A stretch of DNA of 31,871 bases from a virus. The notes under the pieces are model-generated. The model worked only from the letters and a program-made list of their open reading frames with translations, was not told the DNA's origin and did not search any database. Numbering within the stretch: the stretch's first letter is position 1; every line of letters starts with the position of its first letter. A program made the position numbers and the translations under genes. Of this stretch, positions 23,217-31,247 are shown one piece after another. The stretch lies in IMG/VR virus record IMGVR_UViG_3300008261_000241, positions 1 through 31,871 of that record, one strand, 5' to 3'.

Positions 23217-24278
23217 ATGGGAAAGGCCTTCGATATTTCGAAGTTCCGCAAGTCTATCACTAAAAGTATTGATGGCTTGGGAATTGGTTTCAATGATCCA
23301 ACAGACTGGATCAGCACTGGCAACTATGCCCTTAACTATCTTATCTCAGGGGACTTCTTTAAGGGAGTTCCCCTTGGTAAGGTAACGGTATTTGCTGGAG
23401 AATCTGGTGCAGGTAAATCATATATCTGTTCCGGTAACATTATTAAAGCCGCACAAGAACAAGGAATTTTTGTTGTACTAGTTGACAGCGAAAACGCCCT
23501 TGATAAGGCATGGCTTGAAGCATTAGGTGTTGATATTTCAGAAGAAAAACTTTTGAAACTTAACATGGCTATGATCGACGACGTGGCAAAAACCATTTCA
23601 GAATTCATGAAAGAATATAAATCAATGCCGCAGGAAGAACGTCCTAAAGTATTGTTTGTAATCGATTCACTTGGCATGTTGCTTACTCCAACTGACGTTA
23701 ATCAGTTCGAAGCAGGTGAAATGAAAGGTGACATGGGTCGTAAACCTAAAGCACTTACATCACTTGTTCGCAACTGTGTGAATATGTTCGGCTCTTACAA
23801 CGTAGGTATGGTCTGTACAAATCACACATACGCAAGCCAGGATATGTTTGATCCAGATGACAAAATTTCAGGCGGTCAAGGCTTCATTTACGCAAGTTCA
23901 ATTGTTGTTGCAATGCGTAAACTTAAACTTAAGACAGATGAAAACGGTAACAAGGTAACAGATGTTCTAGGTATTCGTTCTGCATGTAAAATCATGAAGA
24001 CACGTTATGCTAAACCATTTGAAAGTGTACAAGTTGAAATTCCATATTCAACAGGTATGGCTCCGAGCTCCGGTTTAGTTGACATGTTCGAGAAAATGGG
24101 TGTATTATCTAAAGTCGGAAATAAATTAGCCTATACTAGTAAAGATAGTGGCGAAATTATTGCAGAGTTCAGAAAAAACTGGACTGAAGATAAATTAAAG
24201 TTAATTATGAACGAGTGGGACAGTAGTTCTGTACCAGCGATCACAACCATTGACGAATCGGAGGAAGCTAATGGATGA
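23217..24278 (+). CDS. uvsX: Recombinase UvsX (RecA family)
   Basis: 353 residues; T4 UvsX has 391. It pairs gp32-coated DNA for recombination-dependent replication and repair. The P-loop is GESGAGKS (61-68), with VVLVDSENALDKAWLEALGV following, VLFVIDSLGMLLT as Walker B, and MKGDMGRKPKALTSLVRNCV, MVCTNHTYAS and ISGGQGFIYASSIVVAMRK as DNA-binding loop and core. The C-terminus is short and acidic (TTIDESEEANG). A perfect GGAGATAGAC-type Shine-Dalgarno precedes it and it lies 13 bases after gp32, so the pair is one operon. Confidence 0.95.
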   Translation: MGKAFDISKFRKSITKSIDGLGIGFNDPTDWISTGNYALNYLISGDFFKGVPLGKVTVFAGESGAGKSYICSGNIIKAAQEQGIFVVLVDSENALDKAWLEALGVDISEEKLLKLNMAMIDDVAKTISEFMKEYKSMPQEERPKVLFVIDSLGMLLTPTDVNQFEAGEMKGDMGRKPKALTSLVRNCVNMFGSYNVGMVCTNHTYASQDMFDPDDKISGGQGFIYASSIVVAMRKLKLKTDENGNKVTDVLGIRSACKIMKTRYAKPFESVQVEIPYSTGMAPSSGLVDMFEKMGVLSKVGNKLAYTSKDSGEIIAEFRKNWTEDKLKLIMNEWDSSSVPAITTIDESEEANG

Positions 24279-24516
24279 AAGTTTAGTAATGGAAGTATGG
24301 GATACATTTCGTGAATATATCCCAGACAAGCACAAAGAAATGGCAGCTAATCAATATGTCGATTTCTTGCTGGGTAAAGATATTAGCGCGGAATCCCTCG
24401 AAGGATTCATGGGCTACGATCCATATCTTGATGATGCAATTAAAACCATAGTCGAAGAATTCAAGGAATTGGACGAAGATACTGAAGATGACGATTACTA
24501 CGAAGATGAGGAGTAA
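24271..24516 (+). CDS. Small acidic protein, unknown
   Basis: 81 residues, starting inside the end of uvsX (8-base overlap) behind GGAGG. Three helices are likely (MDESLVMEVWDTFREYIPDK, AANQYVDFLLGKDI, DDAIKTIVEEFKELDEDT) and the end is nearly all Asp/Glu/Tyr (EDDDYYEDEE). Acidic tails of this kind can mimic DNA or bind recombination proteins. Conserved small genes follow uvsX in related phages. Function not known. An upstream in-frame ATG at 24250 is rejected in favour of the one with the Shine-Dalgarno. Confidence 0.65.
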   Translation: MDESLVMEVWDTFREYIPDKHKEMAANQYVDFLLGKDISAESLEGFMGYDPYLDDAIKTIVEEFKELDEDTEDDDYYEDEE

Positions 24517-24518
24517 TT

Positions 24519-24977
24519 GTGTCACAATGGTATGCCAAGGTTAGCAAAGATATTTCATTTTTGCCTGCTTGTATTGACTATTTCTATGCCGAACTAGGGC
24601 AAGCCAGAGCTGAAGTTAAAATCTATGGTAACATAGAAAAAGCCAGTTCTGCTTTGCCTGGTGTAGTTGAACAACGTTTCAATAATCTTCAAGAAATTGA
24701 AGCTATCCTTGAATACCTTAACATTGAACTTCGACGTTTGAGGTCAAAATGCTTTAAGAAATACCTAGAAAACTATCAGAGAGCGTTAAGTTCCAGAGAT
24801 GTTGAAAAATACGTCGATGGAGAACCTGATGTAGTTGATATGGAAAAAATTATCAACGAATTTGCGCTATTAAGAAATCAGTGGTTAGGAGTTATTAAAG
24901 GTTTAGACATCAAACAATGGCAATTGAGTAATATTATAAAGTTAAGAACTGCGGGCCTAGAGGACGCATCACTTTAA
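24519..24977 (+). CDS. Recombination-block helical protein, perhaps UvsY-like mediator
   Basis: 152 residues, GTG start two bases after the upstream stop. Long helices dominate: LQEIEAILEYLNIELRRLRS, then FKKYLENYQRALSSRDVEKY and ALLRNQWLGVIKGLDIKQWQ. Its C-terminal half faintly parallels T4 UvsY (137 residues), a helper that loads UvsX on gp32-covered DNA, and the place between uvsX and uvsW fits. The similarity is a structural impression, not a clear motif match. A general virion or replication accessory protein is the alternative. Confidence 0.6.
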   Translation: MSQWYAKVSKDISFLPACIDYFYAELGQARAEVKIYGNIEKASSALPGVVEQRFNNLQEIEAILEYLNIELRRLRSKCFKKYLENYQRALSSRDVEKYVDGEPDVVDMEKIINEFALLRNQWLGVIKGLDIKQWQLSNIIKLRTAGLEDASL

Positions 24978-24986
24978 TGGATTGTT

Positions 24987-26204
24987 ATGTTTATAGAAGA
25001 CCTTATTCAACGACTAGCAGGTGACGGACAATGGCTCTTTACTGAGCCTGTTATACCTCTGCATCATCTAGACTCAAGCATAGTACATAGTCTATCTATG
25101 CAAACTGTGACTGGTTACGGTTTTACTGAAAAACAGGCCAGTTTGGCATTAAAACTAATCAAAAAATACCAAAATTCTCTCAATTCTGCCTTAAAAACTA
25201 ACATTTCTGACTCTATTGATAATCCCCAGTATAAACTACCTATTCGTGTATTATCGAATAATAGAACAATTACCATAAGGAAGAAAGAATTCATTAATCA
25301 ACAGGTAATTTCTGTAAGTTTTCCCTATGATGACGGATTAATACAGCTAATACGTGGGTACAAAGAATCCTTTAGTAAAGAGTCCTCTAACAATCAAACT
25401 GTAAACTGGAATCCTGACTTAAAATCATGGGATTTTAATTTACGTGAGGAACATATTGCATGGGTAGCTTCAAATCTTATGAATTCCTCATTTCATACAG
25501 ATGAAAAATTTTTAGATTTGTTGGCCCAGGTACGTGAAATTGAACAATCAATTGAAAAATATGTACCTATGGTAAATTTTGAAGAAAATAAATTTATTTT
25601 TACTAATGTTCCTAAAAATGTTCCGCAACCTGATAGCCTTGATGTAGTAGAAGTATTAATGCAGGCTAAAAAATACGGAATAAATTTGTGGGCCGACGAA
25701 ATTGGAGAAGTTTTAGATAATATTGATATTACTCCAGTTACAAAAAAATGTATTACTACACCGTTTGGTAAAGATATCGAAATTGATGGGAAAGAAGTTG
25801 AATTTAGTGATCTTTTAAACACACTAGGCTATAATTCTCCCACGTTGATTGTAATCCCCGGGGGAATGGAGTTAAAATATTTGAGATATTGCATTAGAAC
25901 TCTAATGAAATACGGTGTATCAACTGAAGAGATGAGTGTGTTATTTAGATTAGATGGTCATACAGGAAAAACAGCCAATGAAATCATTAAAGATTCAAAG
26001 GTTAACAATCCTATTTCTGAAAAAATTAAATTTTTCTTTGTTTCGGGTAGAATACCCAAGCCATTAATCGAATCGAAGATTGAAGTTTTGTCAGTTCTTA
26101 ATTTTGGTTTAAGTGGTGTTCATTATACATTGTCAAATTACCTAAAAAATCACCATTTTGTCGTAAATTATAAAATTAAGGAATCAGACTTTGCCGTCCT
26201 GTAA
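24987..26204 (+). CDS. Conserved protein between uvsX and uvsW, unknown
   Basis: 405 residues. N-terminal part: MFIEDLIQRLAGDGQWLFTE, then GYGFTEKQASLALKLIKKYQ, a helical segment. Near residues 137-155 the stretch WNPDLKSWDFNLREEHIAWV resembles the substrate-recognition strands of SNF2/HARP-type proteins. The C-terminal half is alpha/beta without P-loop (LIVIPGGMELKYLRYCIRTL, then FFFVSGRIPKPLI), perhaps a degenerate helicase-like domain. Location suggests work with UvsW in branched-DNA processing; this is inferred from place alone. It overlaps uvsW by 14 bases. Confidence 0.55.
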   Translation: MFIEDLIQRLAGDGQWLFTEPVIPLHHLDSSIVHSLSMQTVTGYGFTEKQASLALKLIKKYQNSLNSALKTNISDSIDNPQYKLPIRVLSNNRTITIRKKEFINQQVISVSFPYDDGLIQLIRGYKESFSKESSNNQTVNWNPDLKSWDFNLREEHIAWVASNLMNSSFHTDEKFLDLLAQVREIEQSIEKYVPMVNFEENKFIFTNVPKNVPQPDSLDVVEVLMQAKKYGINLWADEIGEVLDNIDITPVTKKCITTPFGKDIEIDGKEVEFSDLLNTLGYNSPTLIVIPGGMELKYLRYCIRTLMKYGVSTEEMSVLFRLDGHTGKTANEIIKDSKVNNPISEKIKFFFVSGRIPKPLIESKIEVLSVLNFGLSGVHYTLSNYLKNHHFVVNYKIKESDFAVL

Positions 26205-27642
26205 AATTATTATTAAAGACGAAGTTAACGTTAAGATAGAAAATTTAGATCTTGACACACGTAAGGCGCTGGTCAAGAAATTTAAGTACGAAGACCCCAC
26301 TGCAAGGTATCGTCCTGCCTATAAATTAGGGAGATGGGACGGTACTGTTTCATATTTTGGTCTAGGAGGAACAACCTACCTCAGTATGTTAGAGCAGGTC
26401 CTAGAAATTTTAGCCAATCGAAACTATCACATCGAATACGAAGATCGTAGGACTGCACCAGCCTTGGAATTTTCTGAAATTTCTGAGGATTTTTGGGGTG
26501 AAAAATGCTGGCCCAAAGGCCATAGGTTTGAAGACCAGCCTATTCGTTTGAGAGACGATCAAGTTGAAGTTGTTAATAATTTTCTAAAGAATCCGCAAGC
26601 ATTGCAAGAAGTTGCAACTGGCGCAGGTAAAACTATTATGACCGCAACTTTGGCAAAAATTGTGGAAAAATATGGCCGAAGTATTGTTATTGTTCCTAAC
26701 AAAAGTTTAGTTGAACAAACAGAAGAAGATTTTATCAATGTTGGATTAGACGTTGGTGTTTATTACGGCGATAGAAAAGACATAGGAAAAACACACACTA
26801 TTGCAACTTGGCAAAGTCTCAATATTTTAGACAAAAAATCCAAAAATGACGAAGAACTGTTAAGTCTAGCTGAATTTCTTGACGGAGTAAATTGTGTCAT
26901 TGTTGACGAAGTTCATATGGCTAAAGCGGAAGTCTTAAAAACGTTGCTTACTCATAATCTTTCAAACGCACCTATACGTTGGGGATTAACTGGGACTGTT
27001 CCAAAAGCTGATTTTGAGTTTCAGAGTTTACGTGCAAGTCTTGGCGAAGTAGTTGGTAGAGTAACTGCAAATGAGTTACAAGAAAAAGGAATCTTAAGTC
27101 AGTGTCATGTTAATGTTATACAGACAGCCGAATGGAAAGAATTTTCAAGTTACCCCGAAGAATTAAAATATTTGGTTACTGATTCTACACGTATGGAATG
27201 GATATCTAGTTTAATTACAGAAATTGCATTAACTGGCAATACATTAGTGTTAGTTGACCGGATTGAGTCTGGTAATTTTCTTATCGAAGGTCATCAGGAT
27301 AGAGTGTTTATTTCAGGCAAAGTAAAAACTAAAGATAGAAAAGACGAGTATGACGAAATTAAAACAAGTGACAATAAGACTATTGTGGCGACTTATGGTG
27401 TGGCCGCTGTGGGTATTAATATTCCTAGGATCTTTAATCTGGTTCTTCTGGAACCCGGAAAGAGCTTTACAAGGGTTATACAATCTATTGGAAGAGGTAT
27501 TAGGAAAGCCGAGGACAAAGACTTCGTCCAAATTTGGGACTTGACAGCATCAACAAAATATGCTAAAAAACACTTAACGGAAAGAAAAAAATTCTACAAA
27601 GAAGCACAGTATCCGTTTACAATAGAAAAGGTAAAATATTAA
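26191..27642 (+). CDS. uvsW: DNA/RNA helicase UvsW
   Basis: 483 residues; T4 UvsW has 503. It unwinds branched and R-loop structures and shifts phage replication from origin- to recombination-driven. The N-terminal fold is recognisable (KYEDPTARYRPAYKLGRWDG). Superfamily II motifs: ATGAGKT (142-148), D239-E-V-H242 (VDEVHM), GLTGTVPKA (motif III), YGVAAVGINIP (motif V) and QSIGRGIRKAEDKD (motif VI). It begins at TTG (26191), inside the upstream gene; no better ATG is near. The neighbouring downstream gene follows after two bases, so it is coupled. Confidence 0.93.
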   Translation: MPSCKIIIKDEVNVKIENLDLDTRKALVKKFKYEDPTARYRPAYKLGRWDGTVSYFGLGGTTYLSMLEQVLEILANRNYHIEYEDRRTAPALEFSEISEDFWGEKCWPKGHRFEDQPIRLRDDQVEVVNNFLKNPQALQEVATGAGKTIMTATLAKIVEKYGRSIVIVPNKSLVEQTEEDFINVGLDVGVYYGDRKDIGKTHTIATWQSLNILDKKSKNDEELLSLAEFLDGVNCVIVDEVHMAKAEVLKTLLTHNLSNAPIRWGLTGTVPKADFEFQSLRASLGEVVGRVTANELQEKGILSQCHVNVIQTAEWKEFSSYPEELKYLVTDSTRMEWISSLITEIALTGNTLVLVDRIESGNFLIEGHQDRVFISGKVKTKDRKDEYDEIKTSDNKTIVATYGVAAVGINIPRIFNLVLLEPGKSFTRVIQSIGRGIRKAEDKDFVQIWDLTASTKYAKKHLTERKKFYKEAQYPFTIEKVKY

Positions 27643-27644
27643 TA

Positions 27645-28148
27645 ATGCAAATTTTAACGTTAGATAACAAGACGTTCTATCTCAACGATCTTCCAGAAGA
27701 AATTGAAGACGATGTAAGGTTCGCGGTACTAGATAATAGTGACAATCAAAATCCAGACTACTTCTATATCCCATTGATTTTTTTAGAAAGTTTTACAGGT
27801 CCAGCAGTCGTATTACGAATAGGAAAACACGAACTTACAATGCCATTAGATTGGTGTACTATCGTTGGAGATCCAGAAGGTCCAGATATGGAAGTATTAC
27901 CGATTACCAGTCTTAATGACAGAGGTTTTAGAACTTTTTGTTTTAATCCATTAAGTGGATTCCGACCAGAGTTTCACGACATTGATATTATAAATGTATA
28001 TCAAGATGTAAAATGGTATTTTCCTAAAATGAAACCAGGACAACTTTTATGTACACCATTAGAAGGGGGAGAAAAACCTCTGTGTGCTTATTTTGTTAAA
28101 GAAGTAAGTCGTCAATGTGAAATTGTTGATTATACCAAATGTTGGTAA
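27645..28148 (+). CDS. Conserved protein after uvsW, unknown
   Basis: 167 residues. The pattern is beta-rich: MQILTLDNKTFYLNDLPEEI, then VVLRIGKHELTMPLDWCTIV followed by GDPEGPDMEVLPITSLNDRG, and DVKWYFPKMKPGQLLCTPLE. The strongly patterned Trp, Pro and Gly content suggests a compact, well-conserved enzyme-free fold. I recall close relatives in marine T4-like phages next to uvsW, always uncharacterised. No metal or catalytic motif is obvious. It sits two bases after uvsW. Confidence 0.7.
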   Translation: MQILTLDNKTFYLNDLPEEIEDDVRFAVLDNSDNQNPDYFYIPLIFLESFTGPAVVLRIGKHELTMPLDWCTIVGDPEGPDMEVLPITSLNDRGFRTFCFNPLSGFRPEFHDIDIINVYQDVKWYFPKMKPGQLLCTPLEGGEKPLCAYFVKEVSRQCEIVDYTKCW

Positions 28149-28149
28149 A

Positions 28150-28404
28150 ATGGGAAATTTAAGACCAAACGAGCAGATTACATATTCAACCGAAGGCAAC
28201 ACTACCTACGGGTATTATCAAGACGGCGAACGATTTGTAATTGGTTATAATTTACCTAAACGCAGAGATCCGTTAGACATCAAACATAATATGGACTTAT
28301 GGATTGATATATTAGATGCCGGCGGAGAAAATCATACTTTACAACAGGCAATTGATCGTGTTAAACTGTTGTATTACTTGACCAAGGAGACAGCAAATGG
28401 ATGA
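28150..28404 (+). CDS. Small conserved protein, unknown
   Basis: 84 residues. MGNLRPNEQITYSTEGNTTY followed by GYYQDGERFVIGYNLPKRRD suggests a small beta fold, then an acidic helix DLWIDILDAGGENHTLQQAI. ATG at 28150 is one base after the upstream stop and is preferred over an ATG at 28117 inside the upstream gene. No recognised function. Overlap of 8 bases with the next gene indicates coupled translation. Confidence 0.65.
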   Translation: MGNLRPNEQITYSTEGNTTYGYYQDGERFVIGYNLPKRRDPLDIKHNMDLWIDILDAGGENHTLQQAIDRVKLLYYLTKETANG

Positions 28405-28585
28405 AGAAATTTTAGATGGTCGTGAATCAGTACCAATTGACTTGCCGAAAGAAGAGTTGTTTCAGCTTATGTTAAGGGCGCATGAAAAAGATGTAACTCT
28501 TAATCAATTAGTTGAAAGTATTCTTCGAGAGCTTATTGAAAGGGCAGAAAATGAGTCACGAGCAGGACAAATTCAATCACAGTAA
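28397..28585 (+). CDS. Ribbon-helix-helix-like small protein
   Basis: 62 residues. The N-terminal strand VPIDLPKEELFQLMLRAHEK followed by DVTLNQLVESILRELIE fits the ribbon-helix-helix (Arc/CopG) layout: a beta strand with alternating residues, then helix-turn-helix. Such dimeric proteins bind DNA as regulators or antitoxins; no toxin partner is near. AAGGAGA lies just upstream of the ATG. The call is by pattern only and the strand lacks strongly basic residues, so DNA binding is not certain. Confidence 0.6.
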   Translation: MDEEILDGRESVPIDLPKEELFQLMLRAHEKDVTLNQLVESILRELIERAENESRAGQIQSQ

Positions 28586-28862
28586 ACGGCTTCATGCAGA
28601 CGAAACTGCAATTAAAAAACAAACAAAGATAGCCAAAGAACATCGAGTTAGTGAGTACAATCCTAGCGCTGTTAAACAGCCCCATCGCTTTAATAAAAGG
28701 CATGCCATGGACTGTGGTAACCCTGAATGTTACCTATGTGGTAATCCACGTAAAACGCATAAGGACAAGTTAACACAACAGGAAAAACGACTGTTCCAAG
28801 ATTTAGATAAAACAACTGATAGACACAGCAACGGATTAAAACCTAACAATGGCGAAACTTGA
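28551..28862 (+). CDS. Small zinc-ribbon-like basic protein
   Basis: 103 residues. The distinct part is HRFNKRHAMDCGNPECYLCG followed by NPRK: three cysteines in C-x4-C-x2-C with a near His, a single zinc site. Both flanks are Lys/His-rich, which suggests nucleic-acid contact. Proteins of this form are common in marine T4-like phages. Start at 28551 is chosen because AAGGGC precedes it; a longer reading from 28512 is not supported. Overlaps both neighbours. Confidence 0.6.
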   Translation: MSHEQDKFNHSKRLHADETAIKKQTKIAKEHRVSEYNPSAVKQPHRFNKRHAMDCGNPECYLCGNPRKTHKDKLTQQEKRLFQDLDKTTDRHSNGLKPNNGET

Positions 28863-29307
28863 TATAAAACGAGAACTGTATGCAATTGATCATAAAGATT
28901 ATAATTTTTATGATAATTTAACTCCGGAAGAAAAGAAAGAGTTTAGTCCGTTTATTCTTATGAGATATGCCGCAAGTGTTCAAGGGGACAGAGATGTACA
29001 AGAACATTTCCTAGAAATGACTAATGAATTAATTAATAAAAATCATTGGTTATTAAGTAAGGATCATAAACCCTTATTATGGAAATTATTTGCATCAATA
29101 GGTGTTGGTGTATCAGCTTATCATCCGTACATTGCCGCTGGAAAAAAGACCAAGGCGGTTAAGATAGAAAAATTATTAGCAGAGTTACATCCTGCCATGA
29201 AGATAGATGATATTCGTGTATGGGCATCTTTAATGGATAAAACAGACAAGGAAGAATTGTTTGACAGTATGGGCTTTGATAAAAAACAGCGTAAGGAGTA
29301 TGAATGA
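28849..29307 (+). CDS. Helical conserved protein, unknown
   Basis: 152 residues. Helices include YDNLTPEEKKEFSPFILMRY, EHFLEMTNELINKNHWLLSK and KIEKLLAELHPAMKIDDIRV. ILMRYAASVQGDRDVQEHFL is conserved in appearance. The place in a block with uvsW, and a size near the T4 clamp-loader subunit gp62 (187 residues), make a replication accessory role possible, but the sequence does not show it clearly. It overlaps upstream by 14 bases and downstream by ATGA. Confidence 0.6.
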   Translation: MAKLDIKRELYAIDHKDYNFYDNLTPEEKKEFSPFILMRYAASVQGDRDVQEHFLEMTNELINKNHWLLSKDHKPLLWKLFASIGVGVSAYHPYIAAGKKTKAVKIEKLLAELHPAMKIDDIRVWASLMDKTDKEELFDSMGFDKKQRKEYE

Positions 29308-29591
29308 AATTCCGTAAAAAACCAGTAGTGATTGAAGCAGTTCAATTTATATACTCAACTGAAGGTATTGCTAACATTAAAGAATTCTGTGGCAGTGCGT
29401 TAGGTACTATTAAAAAAGCTCGACACCCTACAGCATTAGGTGAAGCAGAAATCGGTACGTTAGAAGATGGAGTACATTTAAAAGTACAACATATCGCCAC
29501 AGAGGGCGATTGGATTATTAAAGGAGTGCAAGGGGAATTTTATGCTTGCAAGCCGGATATTTTTGAAGCCACTTACGAATCTGTAGAATGA
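29304..29591 (+). CDS. PGDYG-type phage protein
   Basis: 95 residues. MKFRKKPVVIEAVQFIYSTE at the start and GDWIIKGVQGEFYACKPDIF-E-A-T-Y-E at the end match a widespread small phage family (PGDYG-type, known from many tailed phages). Function is unknown; the fold is probably a beta barrel. It overlaps both neighbours by ATGA-type junctions. Confidence 0.75.
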   Translation: MKFRKKPVVIEAVQFIYSTEGIANIKEFCGSALGTIKKARHPTALGEAEIGTLEDGVHLKVQHIATEGDWIIKGVQGEFYACKPDIFEATYESVE

Positions 29592-30283
29592 TACAATTGG
29601 CCGAACAACCATTTAACTGCGTCCATTGTAACAAGGCCTTTATGAAAGAAAAGACCTTGTATGCTCACATGTGTGAAAACAAAAGACGAGCAATGCAGAA
29701 AGATGAAAAGCGTGTTCAGGCAGGCATGATGGCCTTTAATAGATTCTTTAGACTCACTCAAGGTGCTAAAAAAGACAAGACCTATGATGATTTTATAAAG
29801 AGCCCTTACTATAATGCGTTTGTTAAGTTTGGATCTTTTATTAATAATGTCATGCCCATATATCCTGATAAGTTCATGGACTATGTTATTAAAAGCGGTG
29901 TTAAACTAGACCAATGGTGCAGAGACGAACTGTATGAGACTTATCTTTATGAGATGATAAAAACTGAACCAGTTGAAAGTGCAGTACAAAGATCTTTGCA
30001 AACAATGATGGAATGGGGCGATGTAAGTCAAGCACAGTTTAATCATTATTTCAATTATGTAAATTTAAATCGAGCAGTACACGATATAAGAAACGGAAAA
30101 ATCAGTCCTTGGTTATTACTCAATTGTGCATCAGGTAAAAAGATGTTAAATAATTTTAGCAATGAACAATTGGATTTAATTGCACCGGCATTTGATTTAC
30201 CGTTTTGGCTTAAAAAATTCAAACAGGTTCCTGCTGATATTATTTTAGTAAAAGAAATATGTGATGAGGCGGGAATAGAATGA
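29588..30283 (+). CDS. Zinc-finger-start protein, unknown
   Basis: 231 residues. The N-terminus holds a C2HC-like finger: C-x2-C-x12-H-x3-C in NCVHCNKAFMKEKTLYAHMC. The remainder is helical with many aromatics (SPYYNAFVKFGSFINNVMPI, then YPDKFMDYVIKSGVKLDQWC) and the acidic end VKEICDEAGIE. Related uncharacterised proteins occur in T4-like phages of marine hosts. The finger suggests contact with nucleic acid; nothing more can be inferred. Confidence 0.65.
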   Translation: MIQLAEQPFNCVHCNKAFMKEKTLYAHMCENKRRAMQKDEKRVQAGMMAFNRFFRLTQGAKKDKTYDDFIKSPYYNAFVKFGSFINNVMPIYPDKFMDYVIKSGVKLDQWCRDELYETYLYEMIKTEPVESAVQRSLQTMMEWGDVSQAQFNHYFNYVNLNRAVHDIRNGKISPWLLLNCASGKKMLNNFSNEQLDLIAPAFDLPFWLKKFKQVPADIILVKEICDEAGIE

Positions 30284-30666
30284 GTCAAGAAAATATAAGA
30301 CAGTTCTGCGAGCAACATCGAATCCGAGTTCTTGATACAAATAAAAGAGCACATCGTTATCAAAGAATTAACATGCAGTATTTTAGAGATCCTATGGATT
30401 TTAATAAAGTCTCCCTTGTAGATATTGTAAATGACAGCGAACCCTTGTATACTGTAGAGATTGCACAAAGTGAATTAGAACGTATTGCAGACTTTGAATC
30501 AGAAGTGTTTAACAATATGAGGAAGCAAGGGCATTACAGAATGTTTGAAACACTAATGGAACAAAAAGAACACGAAAAATATTTGAAAGACAAATATCCA
30601 GCAGTAAAGAAAGCCTACGAGCATTATAGTCTTATATTAAAACTAGCAGAGAGTGGAGAATTGTAA
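30280..30666 (+). CDS. Conserved small protein, unknown
   Basis: 128 residues, ATGA overlap with upstream gene. Basic N-terminus (CEQHRIRVLDTNKRAHRYQR), a mid-domain (FRDPMDFNKVSLVDIVNDSE) and a helical end (RKQGHYRMFETLMEQKEHEK). Shares its stop/start with the Pol III-like gene by one base, so the two products are probably made together. No recognised function. Confidence 0.65.
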   Translation: MSQENIRQFCEQHRIRVLDTNKRAHRYQRINMQYFRDPMDFNKVSLVDIVNDSEPLYTVEIAQSELERIADFESEVFNNMRKQGHYRMFETLMEQKEHEKYLKDKYPAVKKAYEHYSLILKLAESGEL

Positions 30667-31247
30667 TGCCAGATATTGACATCGACTTTGCTGATAGATC
30701 ACATGCACTTAATTTAATAAAGACTATTCCTGCATCAATACAAGATAAAGACGGAACTTTTAAAAAGCACAATACTGGAGTATATTGTACTGCTATTCCG
30801 TACAATCCATTAACTGGATTAAGTAGTATTGAATATAAAGAAGCAGAACAAAGAGGATATTTTAAAATTGATTTTTTAAATGTTGGTATGTATAGCGGCG
30901 TTAAAGATGAAGCACATCTTATTCAACTTATGGAGACTGAACCATTATGGGATCTACTAGAACAAGACGATTTTACCCAACTGCTGTTCCATGTGAATGG
31001 GCATGGGTCTATTCTGAGACAAAGCAAGCCAAAGTCTATAGAGCAATTGGCAGCGGTACTAGCAATGATCAGACCTGCGAAACGTTATCTGATTGGGAAA
31101 GACTGGACTACGGTGATGACGGAAGTTTGGACGAAACCAACGGGTGAAGAATATTATTTTAAAAAGGCTCATGCCATGGCCTATTCTGTTGCCATTGTTG
31201 TACAGATGAATTTAATCTGTGAAAATATCAGCTACGGATTTAGTTAA
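30666..31247 (+). CDS. Miniature DNA polymerase III alpha-like protein
   Basis: 193 residues; bacterial Pol III alpha has about 1,100-1,200. The start MPDIDIDFADR matches the PD-x-D-x-DF catalytic motif (D401 and D403 in E. coli), here D3 and D5; the third catalytic Asp is matched by D69 in FKIDFLNVGM (E. coli KFDFLGL, D555). Later segments HVNGHGSILRQSKPKSIEQL with AAVLAMIRPAKRY and FKKAHAMAYSVAIVVQMNL echo the Pol III finger/thumb motifs with ALFRPGP and NKSHSAAYA. The PHP, beta-binding and OB domains are missing, so the polymerase may be inactive, a primer-processing factor or a decoy. Stop/start overlap with the upstream gene. The trailing end overlaps the next gene by eight bases. Confidence 0.7.
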   Translation: MPDIDIDFADRSHALNLIKTIPASIQDKDGTFKKHNTGVYCTAIPYNPLTGLSSIEYKEAEQRGYFKIDFLNVGMYSGVKDEAHLIQLMETEPLWDLLEQDDFTQLLFHVNGHGSILRQSKPKSIEQLAAVLAMIRPAKRYLIGKDWTTVMTEVWTKPTGEEYYFKKAHAMAYSVAIVVQMNLICENISYGFS

